A stretch of 21,374 nucleotides of DNA. Origin: Salinimicrobium sp964572365 (GTDB lineage: Bacteria; Bacteroidota; Bacteroidia; Flavobacteriales; Flavobacteriaceae). This document shows, in pieces, positions 1-7,562 of the stretch (its first letter is position 1; every line of letters starts with the position of its first letter). Both the position numbers and the translations under genes were made by a program. The notes beneath the pieces were generated by a model. The model worked only from the letters and a program-made list of their open reading frames with translations, had not been told where the DNA came from and searched no databases. Where the stretch lies: assembly GCA_964572365.1 (NCBI GenBank), contig CAZNFK010000036.1, positions 1 through 21,374 on the forward strand, in the 5' to 3' direction.

Positions 1-13
1 TTATTATGGTTCA

Positions 14-45
14 CAAAAGTAACAAACATTATAGGATTCTGCCAA
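14..45 (-). promoter_or_regulatory. Leftward Bacteroidota-type promoter for a gene beyond the left edge
   Basis: On the minus strand there is an exact TAnnTTTG -7 box (TACTTTTG, 14-21) with a TTG at 43-45, 21 bases upstream. Transcription would run off the left end, so it probably serves a gene whose start lies outside the window. Nothing else is recognisable in bases 1-87. Confidence 0.45.
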
Positions 46-87
46 TCTTTTTTAATAGGGAGTACTGCGGAAGAATGCCGGCTTTCT

Positions 88-741
88 TCATTTTTGACGT
101 AACCGGAACTCCCTGAAATCCAGCGGGTCAAAATTCCTGAAGTGGCCATTAAGTTCGATCACATATTTTGCCCGGTTCATTTCCTGCACAATAGGAATGG
201 TGATCAATAAATGATTAATAAGGTAGGAAAGACGTTGTTTTTCTGAAACCTGTTTTAAAAGTGTATACTCCTGTTGAAGGGATAACCCAATCTTGTGCGC
301 AAAGGTGAAACTTCGGAAGGTATCCCGGTCAATTATTGGAGGTGGCACTTCAAGATGCACGTACAACTCGGTAATGAGATCGATCAACTGGGAGATCTGC
401 TCCTCTTCGGGATCGTCTATATCTTCCAGGAATTCGACATCCCCACCGGCATAGATCTTCCCTTTCTCCTTGTGGTCAAATTCCCTGATCCTAAACACCC
501 GAAGACCTTTGCAGATCACATCTTTTGCACCTGAAGCGTAACTCTTCACCACTTCTGAAAGTTCGACCTCTGTACCATATTCCAGCCTGTTGTTAAGATA
601 AACCGGGATCCCAAAAGTAATACCCGTAGTTTCACAATCCCGGATCAACTGTTTATAGCGTTCTTCAAAAATATGCAGGGGTAATTTTTCTCCCGGAAAA
701 ACCACATTTTGAAGAGGAAACAGTGCTAATCGAGTTGTCAT
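88..741 (-). CDS. LON peptidase substrate-binding domain protein (stand-alone)
   Basis: This 217-residue protein matches the N-terminal LON substrate-binding domain (PF02190) without the AAA+ or protease parts. The N-terminus carries the family signature around FPLQNVVFPGE and LPLHIFEERYKQL, followed by a beta-rich half and a helical C-terminal half. Stand-alone LON-domain proteins are widespread, and their role is not settled; binding of unfolded protein is inferred from Lon protease. I chose the ATG at 741 because the longer frame to 765 needs a TTG start and because a likely promoter (770-798) would start transcription near that TTG. It is divergent from lysA with a 224-base gap. There is no signal peptide, so it is probably cytoplasmic. 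Confidence 0.85.
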   Translation of the reverse strand: MTTRLALFPLQNVVFPGEKLPLHIFEERYKQLIRDCETTGITFGIPVYLNNRLEYGTEVELSEVVKSYASGAKDVICKGLRVFRIREFDHKEKGKIYAGGDVEFLEDIDDPEEEQISQLIDLITELYVHLEVPPPIIDRDTFRSFTFAHKIGLSLQQEYTLLKQVSEKQRLSYLINHLLITIPIVQEMNRAKYVIELNGHFRNFDPLDFREFRLRQK

Positions 742-769
742 AACCTTTTGAATTACAGGATTCAATTTA

Positions 770-798
770 CAAATTTCCTCGCTTTTATCTTTCTCAAG
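770..798 (-). promoter_or_regulatory. Probable promoter of the LON-domain gene
   Basis: The minus strand has GAAATTTG (770-777), a 7 of 8 match to TAnnTTTG, with CTTG at 795-798 and a 17-base spacer. A start near 763 would leave a short leader before the ATG at 741. The match is imperfect. Confidence 0.4.
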
Positions 799-910
799 TC
801 CATAGTTTTTCTGAGAACATTAGGATCAGGAAGTAGTCAAGCAAAATTTTTACACCCTCACTGTTTCCTGAAAAATAACAATTTGTTAGAATTGGTTATT
901 TTTACATAAG

Positions 911-945
911 TTGTGCAAGAACATGGTAAAACTCCTATACTTTTG
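911..945 (+). promoter_or_regulatory. Probable lysA promoter
   Basis: An exact TAnnTTTG -7 box (TACTTTTG, 938-945) lies 20 bases before the lysA ATG. The only upstream TTG (911-913) is 24 bases away, longer than the usual 17-21, so the -33 element is weak or displaced. Confidence 0.55.
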
Positions 946-965
946 CACCTTTAATTTTACCGAAC

Positions 966-2195
966 ATGAACAATCAAGACCTTTTAAATATTGCCCGGGA
1001 ATTTGGAGATCCTCTCTATGTGTATGATGCAGAGAAGATCATTTCACAGTACAATCGTTTGGTCAATGCTTTTAAACCAGTCAAACAACTAAAGATCAAT
1101 TACGCGGTAAAGGCCCTTTCCAACCTCAGCATTTTGAAGTTGTTCAAAAATATGGGAGCGGGTCTTGACACTGTTTCTGTTCAGGAAGTAAAATTAGGAC
1201 TTGAAGCCGGGGTAGAGCCATCCCGTATCATTTATACTCCTAATGGGGTTTCCCTGGAAGAGATCGAACAGGTGGCTGAGCTTGGGGTGCAGATCAATAT
1301 TGATAATCTTTCGATCCTCGAACAATTTGGTTCCAGGCATCCCAAAGTACCGGTTTGCATAAGGATCAATCCACATGTTATGGCGGGTGGCAACACCAAT
1401 ATTTCTGTTGGACACATTGATTCCAAGTTCGGGATCTCCATTCACCAGATCCCGCATTTGTTGCGCATTGTGAAGAATACAGGAATGAACATCAATGGGA
1501 TCCATATGCATACCGGGAGTGACATCCTGGATATCGAGGTTTTCCTGTATGCTTCGGAAATATTATTTGAAACCGCCAAAAATTTCAAAGATTTGGAATT
1601 CATTGACTTCGGAAGTGGTTTTAAGGTCCCCTACAAGGAAGGCGACATTGAAACCAATATTGAAGAATTGGGGGAAAAGCTTTCGGGCCGGTTCAATAAG
1701 TTCTGCAAAGAATACGGGAAGAACCTAACGCTTGCTTTTGAACCCGGAAAGTTTCTAGTTAGTGAAGCCGGAAAGTTCCTGGTGAAGGTCAACGTGATCA
1801 AACAGACTACCTCCACGGTATTTGCGCAGGTAGACAGCGGTTTTAATCACCTTATAAGACCCATGTTCTATGGAGCAAGGCATGAGATCCACAACATTTC
1901 CCATCCCGAAGGCAGGGAACGATTTTATTCGGTGGTTGGCTATATTTGTGAGACAGATACTTTTGCCAGTAACCGAAGGATCTCCGAGATCAAAGAGGGG
2001 GACATCCTCGCCTTTGATAATGCCGGAGCCTACTGCTTTTCAATGGCCAGTAATTACAATTCCAGATTTCGCCCTCCCGAAGTTTTATGGTACAATGGCA
2101 AAGCCCACCTTATAAGGGAAAGGGAGAACTTTGAAGACCTCATTCGTGGTCAGCACCCCGTTGAGCTCGATCTTTCCCCGGAAACTTCAGAATAA
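966..2195 (+). CDS. lysA: Diaminopimelate decarboxylase
   Basis: A 409-residue PLP-dependent fold-III decarboxylase that converts meso-diaminopimelate to L-lysine and CO2, the last step of lysine synthesis. Visible landmarks are the PLP lysine K49 in NYAVKA, the GAGLDTVS segment, HMHTGSDI in the barrel, the glycine-rich FGSGFKVPY phosphate-binding loop, FEPGKFLV, the C-terminal catalytic Cys328 in CETDTF, and AGAYCFSMASNYN near the end. Its length is normal for the family. The start is an ATG 20 bases downstream of a Bacteroidota -7 box. It sits alone, divergent from the LON-domain gene, with no other lysine gene in the window. Related ornithine or carboxynorspermidine decarboxylases are less likely given the CE(S/T)D and AGAY motifs. 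Confidence 0.95.
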   Translation: MNNQDLLNIAREFGDPLYVYDAEKIISQYNRLVNAFKPVKQLKINYAVKALSNLSILKLFKNMGAGLDTVSVQEVKLGLEAGVEPSRIIYTPNGVSLEEIEQVAELGVQINIDNLSILEQFGSRHPKVPVCIRINPHVMAGGNTNISVGHIDSKFGISIHQIPHLLRIVKNTGMNINGIHMHTGSDILDIEVFLYASEILFETAKNFKDLEFIDFGSGFKVPYKEGDIETNIEELGEKLSGRFNKFCKEYGKNLTLAFEPGKFLVSEAGKFLVKVNVIKQTTSTVFAQVDSGFNHLIRPMFYGARHEIHNISHPEGRERFYSVVGYICETDTFASNRRISEIKEGDILAFDNAGAYCFSMASNYNSRFRPPEVLWYNGKAHLIRERENFEDLIRGQHPVELDLSPETSE

Positions 2196-2245
2196 CCTTT
2201 AAAAGTTAATCTTTCAGAAATATTTCCGAAAAAGCAGCTAATTCT

Positions 2246-2276
2246 TTTGTGCTCCGGTTCGTAACCTTTAGGTTTG
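2246..2276 (+). promoter_or_regulatory. Consensus Bacteroidota promoter of the DUF4168 gene
   Basis: TTTG at 2246-2249, a 19-base spacer and TAGGTTTG at 2269-2276 give an exact match to the TTTG-N19-TAnnTTTG consensus. It lies 23 bases upstream of the ATG at 2300. This is the best promoter in the window. Confidence 0.75.
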
Positions 2277-2299
2277 TTTTTTAACCTAAAATTAGATTT

Positions 2300-2752
2300 A
2301 TGACCTTTAGAACAAAGAAATTTGCTGGAGTCTTCCTATTCTTCGTTTTAACCGCTACGACCCTTTTCGCACAGGCAGATCAGGCAAAAGTGACAGACGC
2401 AGAACTCAATAAATTTGCCGCTGTTTTTCAACAGATGCGCATGATGAACCAGGAAGTTCAGCAAAAAATGGCGCAGGTAGTCGCAGAAGAAGAGATGGAA
2501 ATTCAGCGTTTCAATGAGATACATAAGGCGCAGCTTGACCCGGCGGTAGAGGTTGAAACCACCGAGAAAGAAAAAGAAGCCTACGAAGAGATCGTTTCAG
2601 AGATCGAAGAAGTTCAGCTTGATTTCCAGGAGAGCGTCCAGGAAAATATCGAAAAGAGCGGATTGACCATTGAAAGATACAAGCAGATCGCCACTCAGCT
2701 GCAAACCGATGCAGAACTTCAGGAGCGATTGAAGAACACTTTTCAAAAATAA
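2300..2752 (+). CDS. Secreted DUF4168 family protein
   Basis: A 150-residue protein with an N-terminal signal peptide (Lys/Arg-rich start, hydrophobic stretch about residues 9-24, likely cleavage after LFA before QADQ). The mature part is almost entirely charged helix rich in Glu and Gln, with no aromatic core, and its arrangement fits DUF4168: VTDAELNKFAAVFQQM near the start and a closing IERYKQIATQLQTDAELQERL repeat-like half. The function of the family is unknown. A periplasmic location is inferred from the signal peptide and the lack of a lipobox Cys. The gene is monocistronic, with an exact consensus promoter and a strong terminator, which suggests it is well expressed. Many helical envelope proteins would look similar, but the DUF4168 match is reasonably good. 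Confidence 0.75.
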   Translation: MTFRTKKFAGVFLFFVLTATTLFAQADQAKVTDAELNKFAAVFQQMRMMNQEVQQKMAQVVAEEEMEIQRFNEIHKAQLDPAVEVETTEKEKEAYEEIVSEIEEVQLDFQESVQENIEKSGLTIERYKQIATQLQTDAELQERLKNTFQK

Positions 2753-2770
2753 ACAGTTTTTCTGATGAAT

Positions 2771-2799
2771 AAAAAGGCAGCCAATGGCTGCCTTTTTTT
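2771..2799. terminator. Bidirectional intrinsic terminator
   Basis: A perfect 7-bp stem (GGCAGCC 2776-2782, GGCTGCC 2786-2792) with a 3-base loop is flanked by five A on the left and seven T on the right. It can stop both the DUF4168 transcript and the convergent channel transcript. It abuts the channel stop codon at 2798-2800. Confidence 0.9.
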
Positions 2800-3772
2800 A
2801 TAGTTGCTCTTTCATTTTATAAACCTCTTCCCAGTTCCAGCCGGCGTACTTCAAACTGGAAGTAAACCTTTGGTCCATTTCTGTATTTTTTTTAAAGGTA
2901 TACCCGAATTTCATCCAGAAGCTACGTAAGGTATCCAGTTTCTCACTATTGTGGAGGTCCTCATCGGGTCCTTCCAAACCCAGGTTAAGATATTTCTCTA
3001 TGGCATTTATAAGTGTGCATAATTTGGCGTACTCCGTACTATCTTGCTTCCAGTCCATTCGCAAGACCATGAGAACTTCCGAAAGGATCGCCAGCTGGAC
3101 AATGAGAGCCGAATTACGGTTCTTGGTAAGAAAGTAGTTGGTCATTGGAAAAGCCAGGTAACTACTCGCGTTCGCCAATATTTGCTTCCGCAGATCATTA
3201 GCATCAGCCAATAATCCGTCAAGATTCTCATCTTTTTTAAAGAACAGGTAGATCTCTTCCACGTCACTGCCTATTGTCGAAATGAAAAAAGCAAGTTGCT
3301 TTTTGCTTAGAACCGCCTGTACTACACTTAGGAGATACGTGAGGCCCGAGGTGATAAGTATGAAACCCGAAAAGGAAAGGATCCCGGTAAGGATCTCACT
3401 GCTCTCATTCCCCGGAACCAAATTTCCAATCCCCAGGGTCGATAGTACATATGCAGTATAATAAAAACGCTCACTGGTTGAAGCAGGTAAATAAGTAGTG
3501 CCGTTAACTACCATATCCTGTCCCGCCGTAAAGATCAGGAAGGTGCCACAAAAGAGTAGTGCCAGCCACACAAAAGTAGTGATCAAAAGATGCGTAAGAC
3601 CCGAAAAAAGAAAGACCGATCTGCTCCTGTTCTGAATAATAACACGGTTGAGAAGACGGTTCAATTCCCTCGAAATGAACCCAAAACCGTTCCCGGAAAA
3701 AGTTGTATGAAAGAAATCCAGAAAAGTTAATATGATAACTACTATTCCTGCAATGATTTGAAGTAACTCCAT
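2798..3772 (-). CDS. Two-pore-helix type potassium channel family protein (Ion_trans_2-like)
   Basis: A 324-residue membrane protein. Hydrophobic segments lie at about 3-20, 56-81 and 127-152. Between the last two is a pore helix and selectivity filter, YVLSTLGIGNLVPG (filter T112-L-G-I-G116), which fits the TxGxG potassium-channel signature. An N-terminal amphipathic stretch rich in Arg (35-51) follows the first segment. Residues 155-324 form a soluble, probably cytoplasmic domain without an obvious RCK/TrkA-N nucleotide-binding motif. The ATG at 3772 is preferred because the longer frame to 3814 starts with TTG and adds a polar N-terminus before the first membrane segment. It is divergent from the esterase-like gene. 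Ion selectivity and gating are not visible from sequence. Confidence 0.8.
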   Translation of the reverse strand: MELLQIIAGIVVIILTFLDFFHTTFSGNGFGFISRELNRLLNRVIIQNRSRSVFLFSGLTHLLITTFVWLALLFCGTFLIFTAGQDMVVNGTTYLPASTSERFYYTAYVLSTLGIGNLVPGNESSEILTGILSFSGFILITSGLTYLLSVVQAVLSKKQLAFFISTIGSDVEEIYLFFKKDENLDGLLADANDLRKQILANASSYLAFPMTNYFLTKNRNSALIVQLAILSEVLMVLRMDWKQDSTEYAKLCTLINAIEKYLNLGLEGPDEDLHNSEKLDTLRSFWMKFGYTFKKNTEMDQRFTSSLKYAGWNWEEVYKMKEQL

Positions 3773-3910
3773 ATTCTCTAATTTAACTAAAAGCCCCTTA
3801 AAATTTTTAAACAAGGCCTTAAACTTTTCTAAAGCTGCTGTTCCCGAAGATCATAGCCTTGAAATTATTTGTATCTTATTTATTGTTAATCAACTAAATA
3901 ACCTTAAATC

Positions 3911-5224
3911 ATGGCAAACTGGATTTCAAACTTCACTTCAGAAACAGATCTTTCAGCAAAGCATATTCGTCCACTTGAAAATTCCGAAGATCTTGATCCT
4001 CTAATGCACAGAATTGGAGATGCCAAATATGTCCTGTTGGGAGAGGCTTCTCACGGCACCCATGAATACTATACCTGGAGAGCAGAGATCTCAAAGCGGC
4101 TTATTGAAGAGAAAGGGTTTTCTTTGGTAGCCGTTGAAGGTGACTGGCCCGATTGCTATAAGATCAATCGTTGGGTGAAGGATCTTCCAAATTCAGGATC
4201 CTCTATCAAAGAAGTATTGAAAAGCTTTAAACGCTGGCCCACCTGGATGTGGGCCAACTGGGAGGTCGCCGCCTTCGCTGAATGGTTAAAAGACCACAAC
4301 TCCGGTTTGGAACCTGAAGAAAAAGTGGGCTTTTATGGACTCGATGTGTACAGCTTATGGGAATCCATGGAGATCATCGTTAATTATCTTGAGAAAGAAG
4401 ATCCTGAAACAGCCACCCTGGCCAGACGCGTAGCCGAATGTTTTGAACCTTACCGCAAGAATGACTCTTACGTTACTGCTTACCGCGGAATGAACCAGCG
4501 ATGCAGAAAGGAAGTCGTGCATTTACTAACTGAAGTAAGACAGAACATTGAAAAATACAAAGACGAGCGAGAAGCAGATCTTAATGCCGAATTGAATACC
4601 CTGGTCATGAAGAATGCCGAAAAATATTATGAAGCCATGGCCTCTTTTGACAGCTCCTCCTGGAATGTGCGCGACTCCCACATGGTCGAAACCCTCAACC
4701 ACCTTATGAAGTACCATGACGACCATGCCAAGGTGATTATTTGGGAGCACAACACCCACATTGGGGATGCCCGGGCAACCGACATGGCAAATCACGGTAT
4801 GCACAATGTTGGCCAGCTGGTAAGAGAACAGCACCAGGATGATGGAGTGGTACTTGTGGGCTTTGGGTCTTACCATGGCTCTGTGGTTGCAGGAGAATTC
4901 TGGGGTGGAAAGATGCAAAAGATGGAACTTCCAAAAGCTATAGAAGGCAGCGTAGAAAAGTTGTTACACCAGCATAACGGCAAAAACCAGTTGCTCATAT
5001 TTGATGACGATTCCCCGCTTAAGGAGATCTTTCAGGAGCGACTAGGCCATAGGGCAGTTGGAGTTGTTTATGACCCTCACCAGGAAAGGGGCAATTACGT
5101 CCCCTCCCGGTTGTCTGACCGGTACGACGCTTTTTTATTCCTGGATAGGACTAAAGCATTGCACCCGTTGCACCTGGAACCCGACGGTCACTTAGTGCCT
5201 GAAACCTATCCCTTCGGATTATAA
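3911..5224 (+). CDS. Erythromycin esterase family protein (PF05139)
   Basis: A 437-residue protein of the EreA/EreB/SucC-like fold. The catalytic signature GEASHGTHE sits at 44-52 (E45, H48, H51, E52), followed by VAVEGDWPDCY (E76) and the second histidine cluster WEHNTHIGD (H280, H283). These match the Glu/His residues known in EreA/EreB. No signal peptide is seen. Most environmental members are not macrolide resistance enzymes, and the natural substrate is unknown, so I do not call resistance. The gene is followed 10 bases later by a metallo-beta-lactamase-fold gene on the same strand, probably one transcript. The start is an ATG after an AT-rich leader. Family assignment is firm, substrate is open. 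Confidence 0.88.
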   Translation: MANWISNFTSETDLSAKHIRPLENSEDLDPLMHRIGDAKYVLLGEASHGTHEYYTWRAEISKRLIEEKGFSLVAVEGDWPDCYKINRWVKDLPNSGSSIKEVLKSFKRWPTWMWANWEVAAFAEWLKDHNSGLEPEEKVGFYGLDVYSLWESMEIIVNYLEKEDPETATLARRVAECFEPYRKNDSYVTAYRGMNQRCRKEVVHLLTEVRQNIEKYKDEREADLNAELNTLVMKNAEKYYEAMASFDSSSWNVRDSHMVETLNHLMKYHDDHAKVIIWEHNTHIGDARATDMANHGMHNVGQLVREQHQDDGVVLVGFGSYHGSVVAGEFWGGKMQKMELPKAIEGSVEKLLHQHNGKNQLLIFDDDSPLKEIFQERLGHRAVGVVYDPHQERGNYVPSRLSDRYDAFLFLDRTKALHPLHLEPDGHLVPETYPFGL

Positions 5225-5234
5225 CTCCTGCTGC

Positions 5235-5921
5235 ATGAAGGTCAAGATCCTTGGAACTCGCGGAAAAATTCCGCAGTCGGCGCCACGTCATAAGAATTAC
5301 AGCGGCATCCTTATTGACGACAAGATCATGGTTGACGCTGGGGAAGCTGAATATATGGAGTTTAACCCGGAAGCAGTGGTATTCACCCACTTTCATCCAG
5401 ATCACGCTTTCTTTGTCTTTACCGAAGAAAAATTTGATCCCGGAATTCCTCTTTTTGGACCCGAACTCCAGGAGTTGATTCCAAACCTGAAGGTGATCAC
5501 TACGAAATTCAAGATCAAGGAATATATTTTCACCCCTATACCTGTGATCCATGCCCTGCACCTTAAATCCCTGGGATATATCATTCAAAAAGGGGAGAAA
5601 AGGATCTTCATTACCGGAGATGTTGCATGGATTGAGAAGGCAAACCTTCAGGCAATCCCAAAGGTAGACCTGGTGATCACAGAGGCTTCATTTCTTCGGA
5701 AGGGAGGCATGATACGTCGAAAAAATGATAAGATCTTTGGCCACACCGGGATTCCAGATCTCATAAAGCTCTTAAGTCCACACACGCCAAAGATCGTCTT
5801 TGTGCACTTTGGCAGCTGGTTCTTTAAAGACGTAAAGGAGTCGCGGAAAACGCTGAAATCAATGGAGCATGAAGGTCTGGAGATCATCCCCGCTCACGAC
5901 GGAATGGAAATTGAAATTTAA
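5235..5921 (+). CDS. Metallo-beta-lactamase fold hydrolase (RNase Z-like subgroup)
   Basis: A 228-residue MBL-fold protein. Zinc ligands are visible in order: THFHPDHAF (H52, H54, D56, H57), VIHALHL (H106), FITGDVA (D129) and possibly FGHTG (H170) or VFVHFGS (H191). The N-terminal VKILGTRG-K and the YSGILIDDKIMVDAGE strand resemble RNase Z and related phosphodiesterases, but the protein is shorter than tRNase Z and lacks a flexible arm. It is probably cytoplasmic. It follows the esterase-like gene after 10 bases, suggesting co-expression. Its TAA stop overlaps the TAA of the convergent DUF72 gene by four bases. Substrate is unknown; phosphodiester or thioester hydrolysis are both possible. 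Confidence 0.82.
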   Translation: MKVKILGTRGKIPQSAPRHKNYSGILIDDKIMVDAGEAEYMEFNPEAVVFTHFHPDHAFFVFTEEKFDPGIPLFGPELQELIPNLKVITTKFKIKEYIFTPIPVIHALHLKSLGYIIQKGEKRIFITGDVAWIEKANLQAIPKVDLVITEASFLRKGGMIRRKNDKIFGHTGIPDLIKLLSPHTPKIVFVHFGSWFFKDVKESRKTLKSMEHEGLEIIPAHDGMEIEI

Positions 5922-6637
5922 CCTTTAAGCAATTCCCGTAGCTGCCTTGCATTTTCAGGAGCGTTGGCGTGTATATCATTATTGAAATAGATAAATATCT
6001 CCTTAAGACCGGAATCTTTTATCATCTCTGCCCATTCTTTCAATTCCTCTTCGGAATAGTAGTAATCATACCACTTTTTCCCTTTTCCATGGAAGCGTAC
6101 GTAGCCGGTTTCGGCCGTGGAGACCATTTCCTCCGGAAACCGTGGACTTGAAATGGAACAAAAAACCGCCTTATTTTTTTTCAGGAGTTCATATACCTCC
6201 TCATCATACCAACTCTCATGTCGAAATTCGATCACATTTTTGATCTTTGGATCCAGCAATTGGAGGAATCCGTTTAGCCTTTCATCATCCCGATGAAGGC
6301 TCGGAGGCAGCTGCCATAATACACTGCCCAGTTTTTTCCCCATTATCCCTGCCGTGGTGTTGAAATTCATCACACTCTCCTCCACCTCATTGAGCTTTTT
6401 CATATGAGTAATAAATCGGCTGCCTTTAAGGGTGAATTTAAAATTTTCGGGCACGGTATCCCTCCATTTGGCCACGGTTTCATCCTTAGGAAAACGGTAA
6501 AAAGTACTGTTGATCTCTACCGTGTTGAATTCTTCGGAATAGAATTGCAGCCAGTTCTTCTGCGCAAGTTTTTCAGGATAGAATTTTCCACGCCAATCCC
6601 TGTAATTCCAGCCTGAGCATCCTATATATACCTTCAT
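5918..6637 (-). CDS. DUF72 domain protein (YecE-like TIM barrel)
   Basis: A 239-residue protein with the whole set of DUF72 motifs: GCSGWNYRDWRGKFYP at 7-22, TVEINSTFYRFP, VLWQLPPS, VIEFRHESWY, YVRFHGKG and the C-terminal IYFNNDIHANAPENA. The fold is known to be a TIM barrel; the activity is not established. It is cytoplasmic, with no signal peptide. Its ATG overlaps the TGA stop of the upstream glycosylase (ATGA at 6634-6637 on the minus strand), so the two are one transcript and probably translationally coupled. Its own stop overlaps the convergent MBL-fold gene, leaving no room for a terminator between them. Confidence 0.9.
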   Translation of the reverse strand: MKVYIGCSGWNYRDWRGKFYPEKLAQKNWLQFYSEEFNTVEINSTFYRFPKDETVAKWRDTVPENFKFTLKGSRFITHMKKLNEVEESVMNFNTTAGIMGKKLGSVLWQLPPSLHRDDERLNGFLQLLDPKIKNVIEFRHESWYDEEVYELLKKNKAVFCSISSPRFPEEMVSTAETGYVRFHGKGKKWYDYYYSEEELKEWAEMIKDSGLKEIFIYFNNDIHANAPENARQLRELLKG

Positions 6638-7419
6638 TTTTCTTCTTTTTGACAGGAAGGACAGAAATAAGTACTTCTGCCCGACACCTTAATTTGCTTG
6701 ATCTTTCCGGAGCATTTAGGACAATCCTCTCCCTCCTTTCTATGGTTGATAAGATAATTTGAAGGGAACTCCGATCGTTCCCCCTCTTTATCTATAGCCA
6801 ATTTCAAGACCTTTTTCATCTGTTTGTAAAGTTCTTTTTTTTGGGTCTCTGATAGTTTTTCGGTCTTCGATTTGGGGTGAATTCCACATTGATAAAGCAT
6901 TTCATCTGAATACACATTTCCTATCCCCGCGAGCAAGTGCTGATCTGTGAGTGCTCCCTTTATACTGCCACCTTTATCTCCAAGCAGCTCCAAAAATTGC
7001 TTTTCTGAAAGCTCAAGAGCATCATTACCAAGGGCATGTTCTCTCTGAAACTCCTCAAACCCTTCAGCTAAATAGATCTTGCCCAGTTTTCTGCGACAGG
7101 TAAAGGCAAGATGATAACCGTTATCAAAGCTGATCAACATTTTGGTGTACTTAGGGGTGTCCTGATTTTTGTAATATTCGAGTTTCCCGGTCATTCCGAA
7201 GTGGAAGATGAGCCACTCCCCTTCACTGATCCTAATCAAAAGGTACTTTCCCAGTCTCTTGGATTCCTCCAGCTTTTTCCCCAATAAAGCCTTTTCAAAA
7301 TGGGTTTTTGGAGCCTGCAGCAGGCTTGCATCCGGAAAAGATAACCTGGTGATCTTTTTATGAAGGGCTGTAGAATCCAGATATTTTTTAAACAGTGTGA
7401 TCTCGGGTAGTTCTGGCAT
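6634..7419 (-). CDS. Fpg/Nei family DNA glycosylase / AP lyase
   Basis: A 261-residue base-excision repair enzyme. It begins MPELPE, giving the catalytic Pro2 and Glu3 after Met removal. K58 in KRLGKYL corresponds to the conserved DNA-contact lysine. LLAGIGNVYSDE (N168) is the helix-two-turn-helix signature, and the C-terminal zinc finger has C233, C236, C253 and C256 with the conserved Arg248 in GRSTYFCP. One departure is seen: the segment equivalent to DPRRFG of classical MutM reads TCRRKLG, without the Phe of the intercalating triad, so lesion preference may differ from 8-oxoguanine. It is the first gene of a coupled pair with DUF72 and is divergent from a lipoprotein gene. Confidence 0.9.
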   Translation of the reverse strand: MPELPEITLFKKYLDSTALHKKITRLSFPDASLLQAPKTHFEKALLGKKLEESKRLGKYLLIRISEGEWLIFHFGMTGKLEYYKNQDTPKYTKMLISFDNGYHLAFTCRRKLGKIYLAEGFEEFQREHALGNDALELSEKQFLELLGDKGGSIKGALTDQHLLAGIGNVYSDEMLYQCGIHPKSKTEKLSETQKKELYKQMKKVLKLAIDKEGERSEFPSNYLINHRKEGEDCPKCSGKIKQIKVSGRSTYFCPSCQKEEK

Positions 7420-7430
7420 AGTGGTTGAAT

Positions 7431-7438
7431 TAAATTTG
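7431..7438 (+). promoter_or_regulatory. Isolated exact -7 box in the fpg/lipoprotein divergent region
   Basis: TAAATTTG matches TAnnTTTG exactly on the plus strand but has no good TTTG at the right distance, and lies about 125 bases before the lipoprotein start. It may drive that gene with a long leader, or be chance in AT-rich DNA. Confidence 0.3.
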
Positions 7439-7562
7439 CAGTATTAAATTACTTAAAAACAAGCTACTACCCCAAACTTGCCGGTAGTTTTCTTTTGGAG
7501 TTCAAAAAGAATCAGCTATATTAAAAAAGAGTAGTTTTTCAAAAACTCAAAATCCAAGAACC

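Noticed and set aside
70..89. GAAGAA/TTCTTC inverted repeat at the end of the LON-domain gene as a terminator
   Set aside because: The stem is AT-rich, overlaps the stop codon and has no T-run on the minus strand.
3773..3814. N-terminal extension of the channel protein from TTG
   Set aside because: The ATG at 3772 begins right at the first membrane segment; the extension is unsupported.
3911..5224. Calling the erythromycin-esterase family gene an antibiotic resistance gene
   Set aside because: Catalytic residues fit the family, but most chromosomal environmental members have unknown substrates and there is no resistance context or mobile element nearby.
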